Assembly (NCBI GenBank): GCA_023091735.1
Contig: JALKBU010000374.1
Location: 1 to 44,289, forward strand
Direction of reading: 5' to 3'
DNA length: 44,289 nt
Source: Trichomonas tenax
Lineage: Eukaryota; Parabasalia; Trichomonadida; Trichomonadidae
The notes beneath the pieces are model-generated. The model was not told where the DNA came from. It made no database searches and saw only the letters and a list, made by a program, of their open reading frames with translations. The position numbers and the translations under genes are program-made. Below are positions 27,937 to 36,722 of the stretch, in pieces; positions within the stretch are counted from its first letter, which is position 1, and each line of letters opens with the position of its first letter.

Positions 27937-28290
27937 TTAATTTTTCAATGTTTGATAAATTCTATGGTGCACCTGGGACTGGAAGTCTTTGGTATCAGAA
28001 ACTTTTATATTAGAGTCAATAAATTCTATTATACTTTTAATTCGATATAATGAATTCATTATTGATTCATCAACTGTTGCATCTCTGTAAATAATAGCGT
28101 CGCCATTAATGAAAGGTACAGATGCGATTGTTGTTTTTGGATCGAATGCATCATGTTGATCAAAATATATTCTCTTACTTATTGTTCCATCACTTATAAT
28201 TAGGGATTCACTATCGAATGTTAATTTATAATTTCCATAATACAATGACTTACTTCTTTCACTTTGATATGAATATTCATTCATGGACAT
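27937..28290 (-). CDS. Small hypothetical protein, possibly mobile-element derived
   Basis: This 117-aa product starts MSMNEYSYQSERS and has a mixed strand/helix pattern with balanced charge (SLIISDGTISKRIYFDQHDA; SLYRIKSIIEFIDSN). It has no signal peptide, membrane span or known motif. Its ATG (28290) overlaps, on the opposite strand, an ATG at 28283, and the broken gene starting at 28307 runs away from it. Such tightly packed divergent small genes are typical of Maverick/Polinton elements in trichomonads. It is intact, but whether it is expressed is unknown. Confidence 0.5.
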   Translation of the reverse strand: MSMNEYSYQSERSKSLYYGNYKLTFDSESLIISDGTISKRIYFDQHDAFDPKTTIASVPFINGDAIIYRDATVDESIMNSLYRIKSIIEFIDSNIKVSDTKDFQSQVHHRIYQTLKN

Positions 28291-28306
28291 TTTAAAAGTA
28301 AATAAA

Positions 28307-29270
28307 ATGTTATATTATTTGAAATCCAACGAAATCAACGATTACTACACACTGAAAATTTCAGGGAGTCATATCGCACCAATGGATCCATTAATGTTTA
28401 GAATAAAAATACTTTTCAACTATTACATCATTTATTATTACAGACGAGACAGACTCTATAAAGTTTAAGATCCTAGACACGATCCAAACATTCACATTTA
28501 AAGAAAAGACTAGTTATGAAATCGAAACATTAGCGGAAGAATTGAATTTATCATTTGCTGGCATTGTTACTGTTGAATTAAACGATGCGCTGACACTTAC
28601 ATTTTCTTCTAAAAATGATTTTGAAATCATCGATGCAAGCCATAGAGTCATGTTATTAATGGGGTTGTATTTCGAAAACTTCCTTCTAAAGTCAGTGGCT
28701 AAAAAATATACATCTCAATCCGTTCCTTATCTTAATTATGGAAATAATTTATTTATTCGTTCCAAAATCTCAAATGTCATAAGAATTAATACATCCTTTA
28801 ATCTCTAGCATGTTCCCATATGTTATAATAATATTTATTTCAAATTTAATAATGTCGAGAAATATGCAAGTGAAGATTTAAGGCGAACGTTAGGAATTGA
28901 TGACGACTCAATTTTTCAGAATATGGGAAGGTACTATGTGAGGTCTATTACTAAAGATGAATTACTGCGATGGACTCCCTCGAATGTTGAGCTTGGTTTT
29001 GACTCATCAGATAACATTATTCAAATTAAATTCAATAATGTATGGAATCGTGGAGCTGTTGCTGTTAAGTCTTCACTATCTAATATCGGTGATGAATCAT
29101 TCCTCTGTATCGCTAATGATTCACTAGCTCCTACTAAATATTATCCCGTCAATGGTTACAGTTCATCATTTGACCTTACACTTTAAAGTATCACTGGTGG
29201 TGAAAGAGTGATTTTACCGAATGATGGAAGTCATGTTGTCATCGTTGAATTAATTTTAATTGCTTATTAA
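28307..29270 (+). pseudogene. Decayed Maverick/Polinton-like gene
   Basis: One protein of roughly 320 residues appears to be split. The start reads MLYYLKSNEINDYYTLKISG. A +1 shift between about 28400 and 28430 leads to TSFIITDETDSIKFKILDT and an open frame to TAG at 28806-28808. The same frame continues (HVPICYNNIYFKF, then GRYYVRSITKDELLRW) to TAA at 29184-29186, and again past it (SITGGERVILPNDGSHVVIV) to the final TAA ending at 29270. Thus there are two in-frame stops and one frameshift. The beta-rich composition suggests a jelly-roll-like virion or structural protein, and I associate this style with conserved hypothetical proteins of trichomonad Mavericks. That family call is inference. 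Confidence 0.55.
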
Positions 29271-29726
29271 AGGGCAAAATGAATCTAATATTTGATGACG
29301 GAGATGATCTTGATGTAATTGATGATGTCTGAACTTGTGATAATATTTTAAAACGCATGAATGAAATCAAGGAAAATATTTTAATAATGGAAGTATAAAA
29401 ATAATGTTGACATTTTCGGATGATAGTAAATATTATCAAATAATCCTGTCAAGAAATACAAATGATAAAAGCATATGATAAAAATATCATATGATAAAAA
29501 TATTTTTGTAAGATATAAATGAAAACTGTCGAGTAAGATATTACTAATTGTTAGTGTATATTTAATTTCTCATGAATTGAGAAAATGGTATGAAGTCATG
29601 CATGAATTCGTTAATGAAGACGATGAGGAAATACCTGAAAGCGTTCAACATTTATATATTTGATTTCAATAATGTTGGATAACTGAATAAATGATATCCT
29701 CCACTCTCTCCATATTACAAAAAGTG
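29271..29726. other. AT-rich spacer
   Basis: The spacer follows the decayed gene and leads to the LRR protein start. A 16-bp unit CATATGATAAAAATAT is perfectly tandem-duplicated at 29472-29487 and 29488-29503. No coding signal is visible. Confidence 0.5.
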
Positions 29727-29739
29727 TCGTCATTATAAA
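29727..29739 (+). promoter_or_regulatory. Initiator (TCATT) before ATG 29740
   Basis: TCGTCATTATAAA abuts the ATG. TCATT at 29730-29734 fits the Trichomonas initiator consensus TCA+1Y(T/A) exactly and would give an 8-nt 5' leader, typical for trichomonads. This is the best match to the published consensus in the window. Confidence 0.45.
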
Positions 29740-30525
29740 ATGAGTATTTCCAATAAACTTCTTCAAAGATCAAACAGAAATCTCAAGAAAAACGAATCTG
29801 TCAGCGACGCTTTGGCAACTCTCACTCACTTGCACATGAACGACTTGAAATTGAAGGAATTACCGGAATTAAGCGGATTTTTCTCTGCTGTTTGCCTCTA
29901 CGCATACGACAACACACTCGCAAGCCTTAAAGGAATCGAATGTTTGGGAAAATTGGAAGAACTTCAAGCGCAAAATAATGAAATAACTGAAATTCCACCT
30001 TTAGGACCTTTTCAGTTAATGAAAGTCGATCTTCGAAACAATGCGATCAATGAAATCAAAGGATTTGAGAATCAACACTTTATTTACGAATTTTATTTAT
30101 CCCGTCAACGAGTTCCAGAGGTAATTCTCACTCCAAACTGCTTCGAATCTCTTGCTGAATCCCTTGAGACTCTTGAGCTTGCTGAATGCGGGCTTTCGAA
30201 TCTTCAAGAGTTATTTGGACTTTATCATCTCAGGATTTTGAATTTGTCTGGAAATAAAATTAATTCACTAGACCATGTTAATGAGTTATTAGCTAGATTG
30301 CCAGAACTCGAGAAATTAGATCTCACATTTAATCCTATTTGTTCTGAAGTGAAATACCGCGAAAAGGTCATCATTATGGGTAGGTTTACCGAACTAGATG
30401 GGAAAGACATTCCAGAAACGCAAAGAGAAACTTTGATAAGAATGGCATCGAGAAAGATTGCAAAACCTAAAGCACCTAAAAGGGAACTTCCGTCTTCTAA
30501 CTTTGTTATCCACCACTATCACTGA
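29740..30525 (+). CDS. PPP1R42-like leucine-rich repeat protein
   Basis: This 261-aa protein is built of SDS22-type leucine-rich repeats (about residues 26-205). They include LEELQAQNNEITEIPPLGPF, LMKVDLRNNAINEIKGF and LETLELAECGLSNLQELFGL, then LRILNLSGNKINSLDHV and LEKLDLTFNPICSEVKYREK. The capping segment YREKVIIMGRFTELDGKDI is the LRR cap that closes such proteins. The lack of repeats between ENQHFIYEFYLSRQRVPE and the next LRR, together with the basic tail, matches PPP1R42 (LRRC67), a regulatory PP1 subunit linked to centrosome and cilium function in animals. A general SDS22-like PP1 regulator is the alternative. The start is supported by TCATT 10 nt upstream. Confidence 0.75.
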   Translation: MSISNKLLQRSNRNLKKNESVSDALATLTHLHMNDLKLKELPELSGFFSAVCLYAYDNTLASLKGIECLGKLEELQAQNNEITEIPPLGPFQLMKVDLRNNAINEIKGFENQHFIYEFYLSRQRVPEVILTPNCFESLAESLETLELAECGLSNLQELFGLYHLRILNLSGNKINSLDHVNELLARLPELEKLDLTFNPICSEVKYREKVIIMGRFTELDGKDIPETQRETLIRMASRKIAKPKAPKRELPSSNFVIHHYH

Positions 30526-30706
30526 ATACTAAATAATACTGTTAGAATCTAATCATTTAAATAATTTATAAGTTGTGCAAAAGAAAAGAAAACTCTTCAT
30601 GAATATCAGTAATTCTATTCCCATCTGAGATATTATTGTTGAGTAATGATGTATAGAAAAAGAATGAGATAAAAAATTTAAACAATAACATTATATTTTT
30701 ATAATT

Positions 30707-33700
30707 CTAATTATTTCCATCATTGAGAATCTCGTTGAGTATGGAGATTCTTCTAGATAGATCTGCTTGCTTCTCAACGATATTTGCTGTGACAATTCTC
30801 GTGTTTCTCTTCATTTTCCCTGCAATTCCACGCGCGTTGACTTCAGAGAACTTTCTCACGAGTTCACGAGAGTCTCCTATCCTTGAAAGCTCATTAATAT
30901 GTGCCTCGACAGCCTCTCTTGTAGCTGCAGGGAATAGTCCTGGTGTGTGACAGAACTTGGCGATGATTGGAGGAACTTTTGACTGCTTCGAAGGCTGTTC
31001 CGCTTCTTGGACTTTTTCGACACCAACTTTTTCAACTTTCTCTTCTGGAATCTCGTAAGGAGTAAGTCTTCCTAAATGTCTCGATATCTCTTGAGCGTTG
31101 TCATCTGCGTTAATAACGTAGTTTCCTGCCCTATCGCTGGCTTCTTCAACATATGCGCGGCTTTCCTGGCCCAATAAGCATGTTATCTCGTCACCGACAA
31201 TAAGTGATGAAAGCTGATGCTTCAAAGCGATCACTGCTTGTCGCTTTCTCTCGACTCTTGCGTGGACAGCCTTCTGCCTCTCCTCCAGGCCGCAATATTC
31301 CATGCAGTCGCTTCTCAAATCAGAAACTTCGTCAACACATTTGTCGTAGAGAGAGCTCAAATTCTGAAGTTCTTTACGCCATTTGTTGACGGACTCTCTG
31401 AGTTGTTTTCTTAACGAATTCTGGCTCCTCTCCTCTTCAATGACTCTGTCTTGAAGCATTTGAAGCTCTCTGATGCTCGAGTTGTTCGACGTGTCTCCAA
31501 GATTTGTATCATTCAAGTGGTTATGCGCTGTCTTTTCGTCAATCAATGCCTGTGCGATGTCGTTTTGGATATCGACTGAAAGGACTTTGTTCGGTGCTTC
31601 GATGTCTGATTCGGCAGTGAACGCCTCGCTCTGATTCAAAATGCTCTCGACAGCCTCTTTCTGTGTCGATATGCAGAAGTTGACGTAATCATCGTTGGAG
31701 TACTCGATTGATGCCTGCATAGGAAGAGTTGGAGATCTGACGCCTCTTGGGATGGCTGCATAGTCCGGAATAATAACGAATGGAGAGATAATGGAGATCG
31801 AGCAAGATTTCAGCTGGAAACTGGACAAGAAGCTGTTGACATCTCTTGCGAGGCTCATGTAAATGTTCCCCGTGTTAAGGATCGAAATAATCTGAACAAA
31901 GAATGGATAAACATTCGATTGCTTGAGTTTCTCAGATAAAACATTGAACAACTCAGTAAATGATTCCTGATTGAGTTCTGTTGTTAGTTTATCGAAAATT
32001 TGGATCGATTCGCTGTTCTCTCCTTCTTCGAGCATTGTTGATGCCGTGACTAAAATCTGCCTTGCTTTCTTGATGAACAAAACTGGATCTGTCCTCATGA
32101 CAATGTCTGAAATAGCGATGAAACTTGATTTGACTTTCATGAAGTCTGATGTCGAATTCGTCATTTCGTCCTGTAAGAATCTCTTGATATTGAGGCACTC
32201 GTGGAGAACAACAGAAGAATCTGAAGCAGAGAAAGCTCCTCCAGTGTTCAGGAAAAGAACCTCGTTGAGGAAGAATGTCATAAACTGGCGGCAATTGAAG
32301 ACCTTGAGAAGAGACGGCTTTGAATCGCTGGCAGATATCAAGTCAACGATTCCCATGAAGATCAAACTCAAAACTAAATTCTTGAGTGTCTTCTTTATTG
32401 GATTGAAATCAGCATCGAAAGATGAAGAAAGGAAGCAAACTTCTTTAAGAAAGACATGGACAGACTCTATGCAGAAGCTGCCTCTTATTATGCCGTCCAT
32501 TAACTTGAACATGCTTTCACCAGCATTCTTGCAGATAGACAAAATATGTCTAACTTCGCTTTCTAATTCGTTGAAAATCACGTCATTTCTGAAAATGAAC
32601 AAATCTCTGAACTCTGTGAAATTTTCTTGTGTAACAGTTGTAATGTCGCTGAAAATTACGCCTTCTTTTATCAAAATGCCCAGCAGAATATTGAGATTCG
32701 AAAGAGTTGCATCTTGAATGAATTTGTGTGTGTTTTCCACTTTGAAGAAAGTTGATAAATATTTCGTTGATTTGCTCATTCTTTCTTCTTCCAGAGAGCG
32801 ACTGTTGAGAGCTGTTATCGCATCTTTCAGTGAATCAAAACCTTCAAGATCTAAATTCTCAATATCGATATATTTGACAGCACCAAAGTTAACGCAAAGA
32901 ATCCATTCGATAATTGGACTAAAAGACTCGATTTGCAACTTGTCGTTGAATGACAAATACTTATCCAAAGCAGGAATTGTCTGGCTGAAAACGCTCTTTA
33001 AGATTTCTCTGAATACATCGTTTTCGAAGAAGCTGTGGAATTGTTCTATTTTGTCGATAACATTTGTGAATTTTTCGATTGTGTCGAACAATTTTGCATT
33101 GGCCATAACATCCTCCTGAAAGCACATGTGCGTGTAAGTTCTCATGTACATCAAGTGGGCAGCAGCTGTATAATCAATGACACCCAAAAAGTCGAGTGTA
33201 GCAATCCAATTATATGAGTTTGCGATTTTCATCAAAGAATCGAAAATTTCACGAGGCTGTGGCTGTCCGAAGAACTCTGTCATCAAGAATATTCTGCTGC
33301 ACTCGCGCATGCACTTGTTGAATATCGTCAATGAGTTAGGGCCGTGCAAGATAGCATTCAAGTTGAAGAAAAAGTTATTCGAGAAAAGCTTCGTGAAATA
33401 TGGTTTCTTCATCTCTTCTATCAAGAATGTGAACTCTGTGTGAAGATTTGGCACTATCAAATCCTTCTCTCCGACGTGATATCCATTTCCAATCGTGTCA
33501 ATGACGCCTTCTGTTGGCAAATTCGTCAAGAATTTGTTCAAAATTTCAGCAACGTGTGGTTCGATATTTTCTAAGTTTTTGTAGCCAAAGCGTGCAAGTC
33601 TGACATTATTTATCGTTGGGCACATTATTATCGGTAATGTTGTCTTTATTGGTTCTTTAATTATTTTATTAATATGTGTAATAAAAGCGAAAGCTTGATC

Positions 33701-34924
33701 GATCGTTTCATATAATAAATCGAGTTTTTCTAAGCACGCTTTGATCATATCCTTGTGAGCGAAGGCTTTCGTCGTGTGAGAACCAAAATTAACGGAATCT
33801 GTCATTTTAACTAAATTTCTGATCTGTGTCTGATACTGATGGATCTGCGCTATCGTAATATTAACGTTTTTAGGATCAAAGTAAGTGATAATGAAGAGAG
33901 TCAATGCACTGTAATATTCTCTCATATCTGACGATGAAAGGACATTTGTAAGCAAAATTTCGATTCTGTTGGCCAAGAAGCACAGTCTGACCATCTCAAA
34001 ATAAATATCTAAAATTCTATAAGACATTGTGTAATTTAATTTGTGTCTAAATTCTTCTGAGATCGTTTGGATGTCTTCATTATTGTGTGCATTTTGGAAA
34101 ACTGCGTAAATTGATTCCGGAATATCAACTTGTTGCTTAATTTTCAAAATTGACTCTGCTGGATTTCCGATAATTTCTGTTGTAAGGTCAGAATTAAATG
34201 TCTCAATAATGAAGAAAGCACGGACTTGTATCGTTTTTCTTATCATGTCGTTGAAAATGAACTCGATTTTATTTTTAATTTCGTCTGCGTAATTGTTTGT
34301 GTTCTGTAAGAACGTTACAGCGATTGAATGCATGTTCTCAAGATTAGACAATAACTGATCGACGTCAGAAATCTGTCGACGATTGATTAACGTTTTTATC
34401 ACGTTTTTACTGTCTTTTCTTTTGTCCAAGTACTGCTTCAGAGACTTATCGTCGATTGTTTTGCTCGATTTCATGATGTTAATGACCTCATTCTTGCCGT
34501 AAAAGTACTCTGCGAGTTGTTCGGCGTTGAAATGCGATGAAACACGGGATATTTCTGAGTTGTTTTGTCTATATAATGCTATGAGATCAGCAGGAGCAAC
34601 TTCTTTTGCGATAAGCTTGGCAACATTCGATAAAATTTCTTCAATAATTTTGAAAAATGATTCCATTTGGGATATGGCGAAGCTCTGGTTAATGTAAAGA
34701 AGCTGCCTATTGCGCTGGATGAAGCGCGCGTAATTTGCAATCATGTCACAGATTGGAGAGTTTTTATCATCAGGAAAAAGTTCAGAAATTTGTCTGTTCG
34801 ACGTCAGAACGGTGTTAATAAAGCCGATTGAGAGCTCCCTCATCAACTTTTCTTCATCTGTGAGAGGACTTCCATTCTGCGTTTGATTCATTATATTTCT
34901 AAAACTGACAACTAAATTTGTCAT
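30707..34924 (-). CDS. Large alpha-helical protein of unknown function
   Basis: This 1,405-aa protein is cytosolic-looking, with no signal peptide or membrane span. Residues 1 to about 1,080 are almost wholly helical, with alternating hydrophobic and charged segments like an alpha-solenoid or a tethering-complex scaffold. Residues about 1,130-1,240 form a coiled coil (MLQDRVIEEERSQNSLRKQL onward). A basic C-terminal segment contains FCHTPGLFPAATREAVEAHI and KMKRNTRIVTANIVEKQADL. I do not recognise the family. A vesicle-tethering, cytoskeletal or microtubule-organising role would be a guess. The first ATG is at 34924; a second in-frame ATG at 34891 is also possible. The gene is divergent from the surface-protein gene 147 bp away and convergent with the LRR gene. 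Confidence 0.8.
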   Translation of the reverse strand: MTNLVVSFRNIMNQTQNGSPLTDEEKLMRELSIGFINTVLTSNRQISELFPDDKNSPICDMIANYARFIQRNRQLLYINQSFAISQMESFFKIIEEILSNVAKLIAKEVAPADLIALYRQNNSEISRVSSHFNAEQLAEYFYGKNEVINIMKSSKTIDDKSLKQYLDKRKDSKNVIKTLINRRQISDVDQLLSNLENMHSIAVTFLQNTNNYADEIKNKIEFIFNDMIRKTIQVRAFFIIETFNSDLTTEIIGNPAESILKIKQQVDIPESIYAVFQNAHNNEDIQTISEEFRHKLNYTMSYRILDIYFEMVRLCFLANRIEILLTNVLSSSDMREYYSALTLFIITYFDPKNVNITIAQIHQYQTQIRNLVKMTDSVNFGSHTTKAFAHKDMIKACLEKLDLLYETIDQAFAFITHINKIIKEPIKTTLPIIMCPTINNVRLARFGYKNLENIEPHVAEILNKFLTNLPTEGVIDTIGNGYHVGEKDLIVPNLHTEFTFLIEEMKKPYFTKLFSNNFFFNLNAILHGPNSLTIFNKCMRECSRIFLMTEFFGQPQPREIFDSLMKIANSYNWIATLDFLGVIDYTAAAHLMYMRTYTHMCFQEDVMANAKLFDTIEKFTNVIDKIEQFHSFFENDVFREILKSVFSQTIPALDKYLSFNDKLQIESFSPIIEWILCVNFGAVKYIDIENLDLEGFDSLKDAITALNSRSLEEERMSKSTKYLSTFFKVENTHKFIQDATLSNLNILLGILIKEGVIFSDITTVTQENFTEFRDLFIFRNDVIFNELESEVRHILSICKNAGESMFKLMDGIIRGSFCIESVHVFLKEVCFLSSSFDADFNPIKKTLKNLVLSLIFMGIVDLISASDSKPSLLKVFNCRQFMTFFLNEVLFLNTGGAFSASDSSVVLHECLNIKRFLQDEMTNSTSDFMKVKSSFIAISDIVMRTDPVLFIKKARQILVTASTMLEEGENSESIQIFDKLTTELNQESFTELFNVLSEKLKQSNVYPFFVQIISILNTGNIYMSLARDVNSFLSSFQLKSCSISIISPFVIIPDYAAIPRGVRSPTLPMQASIEYSNDDYVNFCISTQKEAVESILNQSEAFTAESDIEAPNKVLSVDIQNDIAQALIDEKTAHNHLNDTNLGDTSNNSSIRELQMLQDRVIEEERSQNSLRKQLRESVNKWRKELQNLSSLYDKCVDEVSDLRSDCMEYCGLEERQKAVHARVERKRQAVIALKHQLSSLIVGDEITCLLGQESRAYVEEASDRAGNYVINADDNAQEISRHLGRLTPYEIPEEKVEKVGVEKVQEAEQPSKQSKVPPIIAKFCHTPGLFPAATREAVEAHINELSRIGDSRELVRKFSEVNARGIAGKMKRNTRIVTANIVEKQADLSRRISILNEILNDGNN

Positions 34925-35049
34925 GTAAATTACATTTATGCATTGTAAATTCTGATATGTAAATTTGAAATTTATTTTGTAAAATAATGTTTTGGCATGT
35001 AAAGCATTTAATAGGAAAATGTCAAATAGCTTTCTTTACGTGGCAATTT

Positions 35050-35058
35050 AAAAGTGAC
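35050..35058 (+). promoter_or_regulatory. AAAAGTGAC motif close to ATG 35072
   Basis: AAAAGTGAC ends 13 nt before the surface-protein ATG. The same 9-mer occurs at six other sites in the window, all outside the genes I call (see findings). It is the only copy this close to a start. Confidence 0.25.
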
Positions 35059-35071
35059 AAAGATAAGAAAA

Positions 35072-36631
35072 ATGTTCAATTTTTTATTATTAGAAAGAAT
35101 CTATGTCAAAAAATTTGGCACTTCCACACAATGCACACACAGTAAGCCCTGTGATTATGCTTTTGGCTTCAAAAGTGCGAAACAAGGCGATAATATTGTA
35201 ATTTTAGACGAAAATATTGAAAAACCAAAACATTTACAGTGGCTTCGTGATTTGGTAATGAATTGCTCACGCGCTGGTGTGTCAATTGATGGATCTGGAA
35301 TCTTAGTACACGGAAACGATTCGATTTTCCCCGGAAAAACATTTGTAAGTCTCGAAAAAGCTGCAAAAATGCAAATTAAGAATTTTTTATTCTCAAATTT
35401 TGTACAACCAGTGTTTTCATTCAAAAATTCGGAAATTGAAATTCAAAACCTTACTTTTCTTTCATCAAACACTAAAAAGAAGCAAATATCATTCAATATT
35501 GTTGATTCTAAAATCAAATTTTCACATATAACACTTCACAAATGTATTTCTCATGATTCTCCGCTTTTTAAAATCACAAACTCAATTGTTGAATTTGAAT
35601 CTTTGTCGATTACATACAATTTCGTCTTCCATGAAAACAGAATGCCAGTTATTTACTCGATTGGTTCTCAAATCAAAATTTTAGATTCAAAATTTGAAAA
35701 TAACAATTCTCCAAGTGCTCCATTTATCCAACTCGAATCACAAAGTACTTTAGAACTCAAGAATTCGATCTTTGACTCTGTTTCGCATTCAACAATAATT
35801 AATTCATATCATAAGATTAATACTTTAATTCAAAATGCATCCTTTGTCAATGTGCATGGATCACTTTATACTTCTACCTTAAATGATTATTTGCAAATGG
35901 AAGAATGTCAAATCTCAAATTCTGCTTCAACAACAAAGCCATTTGTTTATGTGCTAAGATCTTTTTCGACAATTAAGAACTGTGTGTTCGAAAACAATGC
36001 AGGAAAATCAATTATTGGAAGTATTGCAAATTCAAAAGTTGAAATTAGCAGCTGTATATTTTATAACAACAAACCAAGCCAGACAGTCGTCATTGCTGAT
36101 ATTAAATCCAAGATTTCAGTTGAAAGTTGCAATTTCGAGAATTCAAAGTCAGCAGAAGGCATAATTTCTGCTGTTCACAACAGTTTCGTGTCGGTTTCAA
36201 ACACTCTGTTCTCTAAGTCGTGGGTGAAGTCGATAGACATCTTATCTTCGCATGGATTAATTTCTAATTCTGAATTTGTCCAATTTTCTTATTATTCGGA
36301 TATAGTAATGAGCAACTACTTTGGCACTCTCAATGTCGACAATTCAACTATAAAAGGGGCTTCAATCAACGGCGTCATCGAAAATTATGGAAAATCGAAT
36401 CTTAATTCAATCAAATTCGATTCAAGTCTCGAAAAATCGCTTCCAAACAACATGATCTTCTTCTGTAAGGACTGCGAGTTCGCTGGTTCGATTATTAACA
36501 AGAAAGTTGTGAAATCACAAATTTTCATTTCTCTGATTTGCGCTATAATTGCCGGAGGAATGATTTCATCAACGAAGAACTACATTGTTCGCTTCGTCAG
36601 CAATCTTTACGAAGCCAATCCTAACTATTAG
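35072..36631 (+). CDS. Membrane-anchored beta-helix surface protein
   Basis: This 519-aa protein has an N-terminal TQCTHSKPCDYAFGFKSA followed by KQGDNIVILDENI, a phrase style common to trichomonad Pmp-like (polymorphic outer-membrane-protein-like) surface proteins. The body (about residues 60-480) is a right-handed beta-helix: short strands with recurrent Asn/Ser turns such as ENNAGKSIIGSIANSKVEIS, SCIFYNNKPSQ and VESCNFENSKSAEGI. One membrane helix lies at the end (about 490-510, IFISLICAIIAGGMI), followed by a short tail ENYxx-like YEANPNY that would face the cytosol. The N-terminal leader (MFNFLLLERIYVKKF) is weak for a signal peptide, an oddity. The first ATG is at 35072; the frame opens slightly earlier without an ATG. 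It is expected at the cell surface as an adhesin or coat protein. Confidence 0.78.
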   Translation: MFNFLLLERIYVKKFGTSTQCTHSKPCDYAFGFKSAKQGDNIVILDENIEKPKHLQWLRDLVMNCSRAGVSIDGSGILVHGNDSIFPGKTFVSLEKAAKMQIKNFLFSNFVQPVFSFKNSEIEIQNLTFLSSNTKKKQISFNIVDSKIKFSHITLHKCISHDSPLFKITNSIVEFESLSITYNFVFHENRMPVIYSIGSQIKILDSKFENNNSPSAPFIQLESQSTLELKNSIFDSVSHSTIINSYHKINTLIQNASFVNVHGSLYTSTLNDYLQMEECQISNSASTTKPFVYVLRSFSTIKNCVFENNAGKSIIGSIANSKVEISSCIFYNNKPSQTVVIADIKSKISVESCNFENSKSAEGIISAVHNSFVSVSNTLFSKSWVKSIDILSSHGLISNSEFVQFSYYSDIVMSNYFGTLNVDNSTIKGASINGVIENYGKSNLNSIKFDSSLEKSLPNNMIFFCKDCEFAGSIINKKVVKSQIFISLICAIIAGGMISSTKNYIVRFVSNLYEANPNY

Positions 36632-36722
36632 ATTGTTCAATATAAATGAATCATAAATTTGTATTTTATAAAAATTAAATTTGGAGAAAAGCGGATTTTA
36701 ATTCTAAAAATTTATATGGAGT

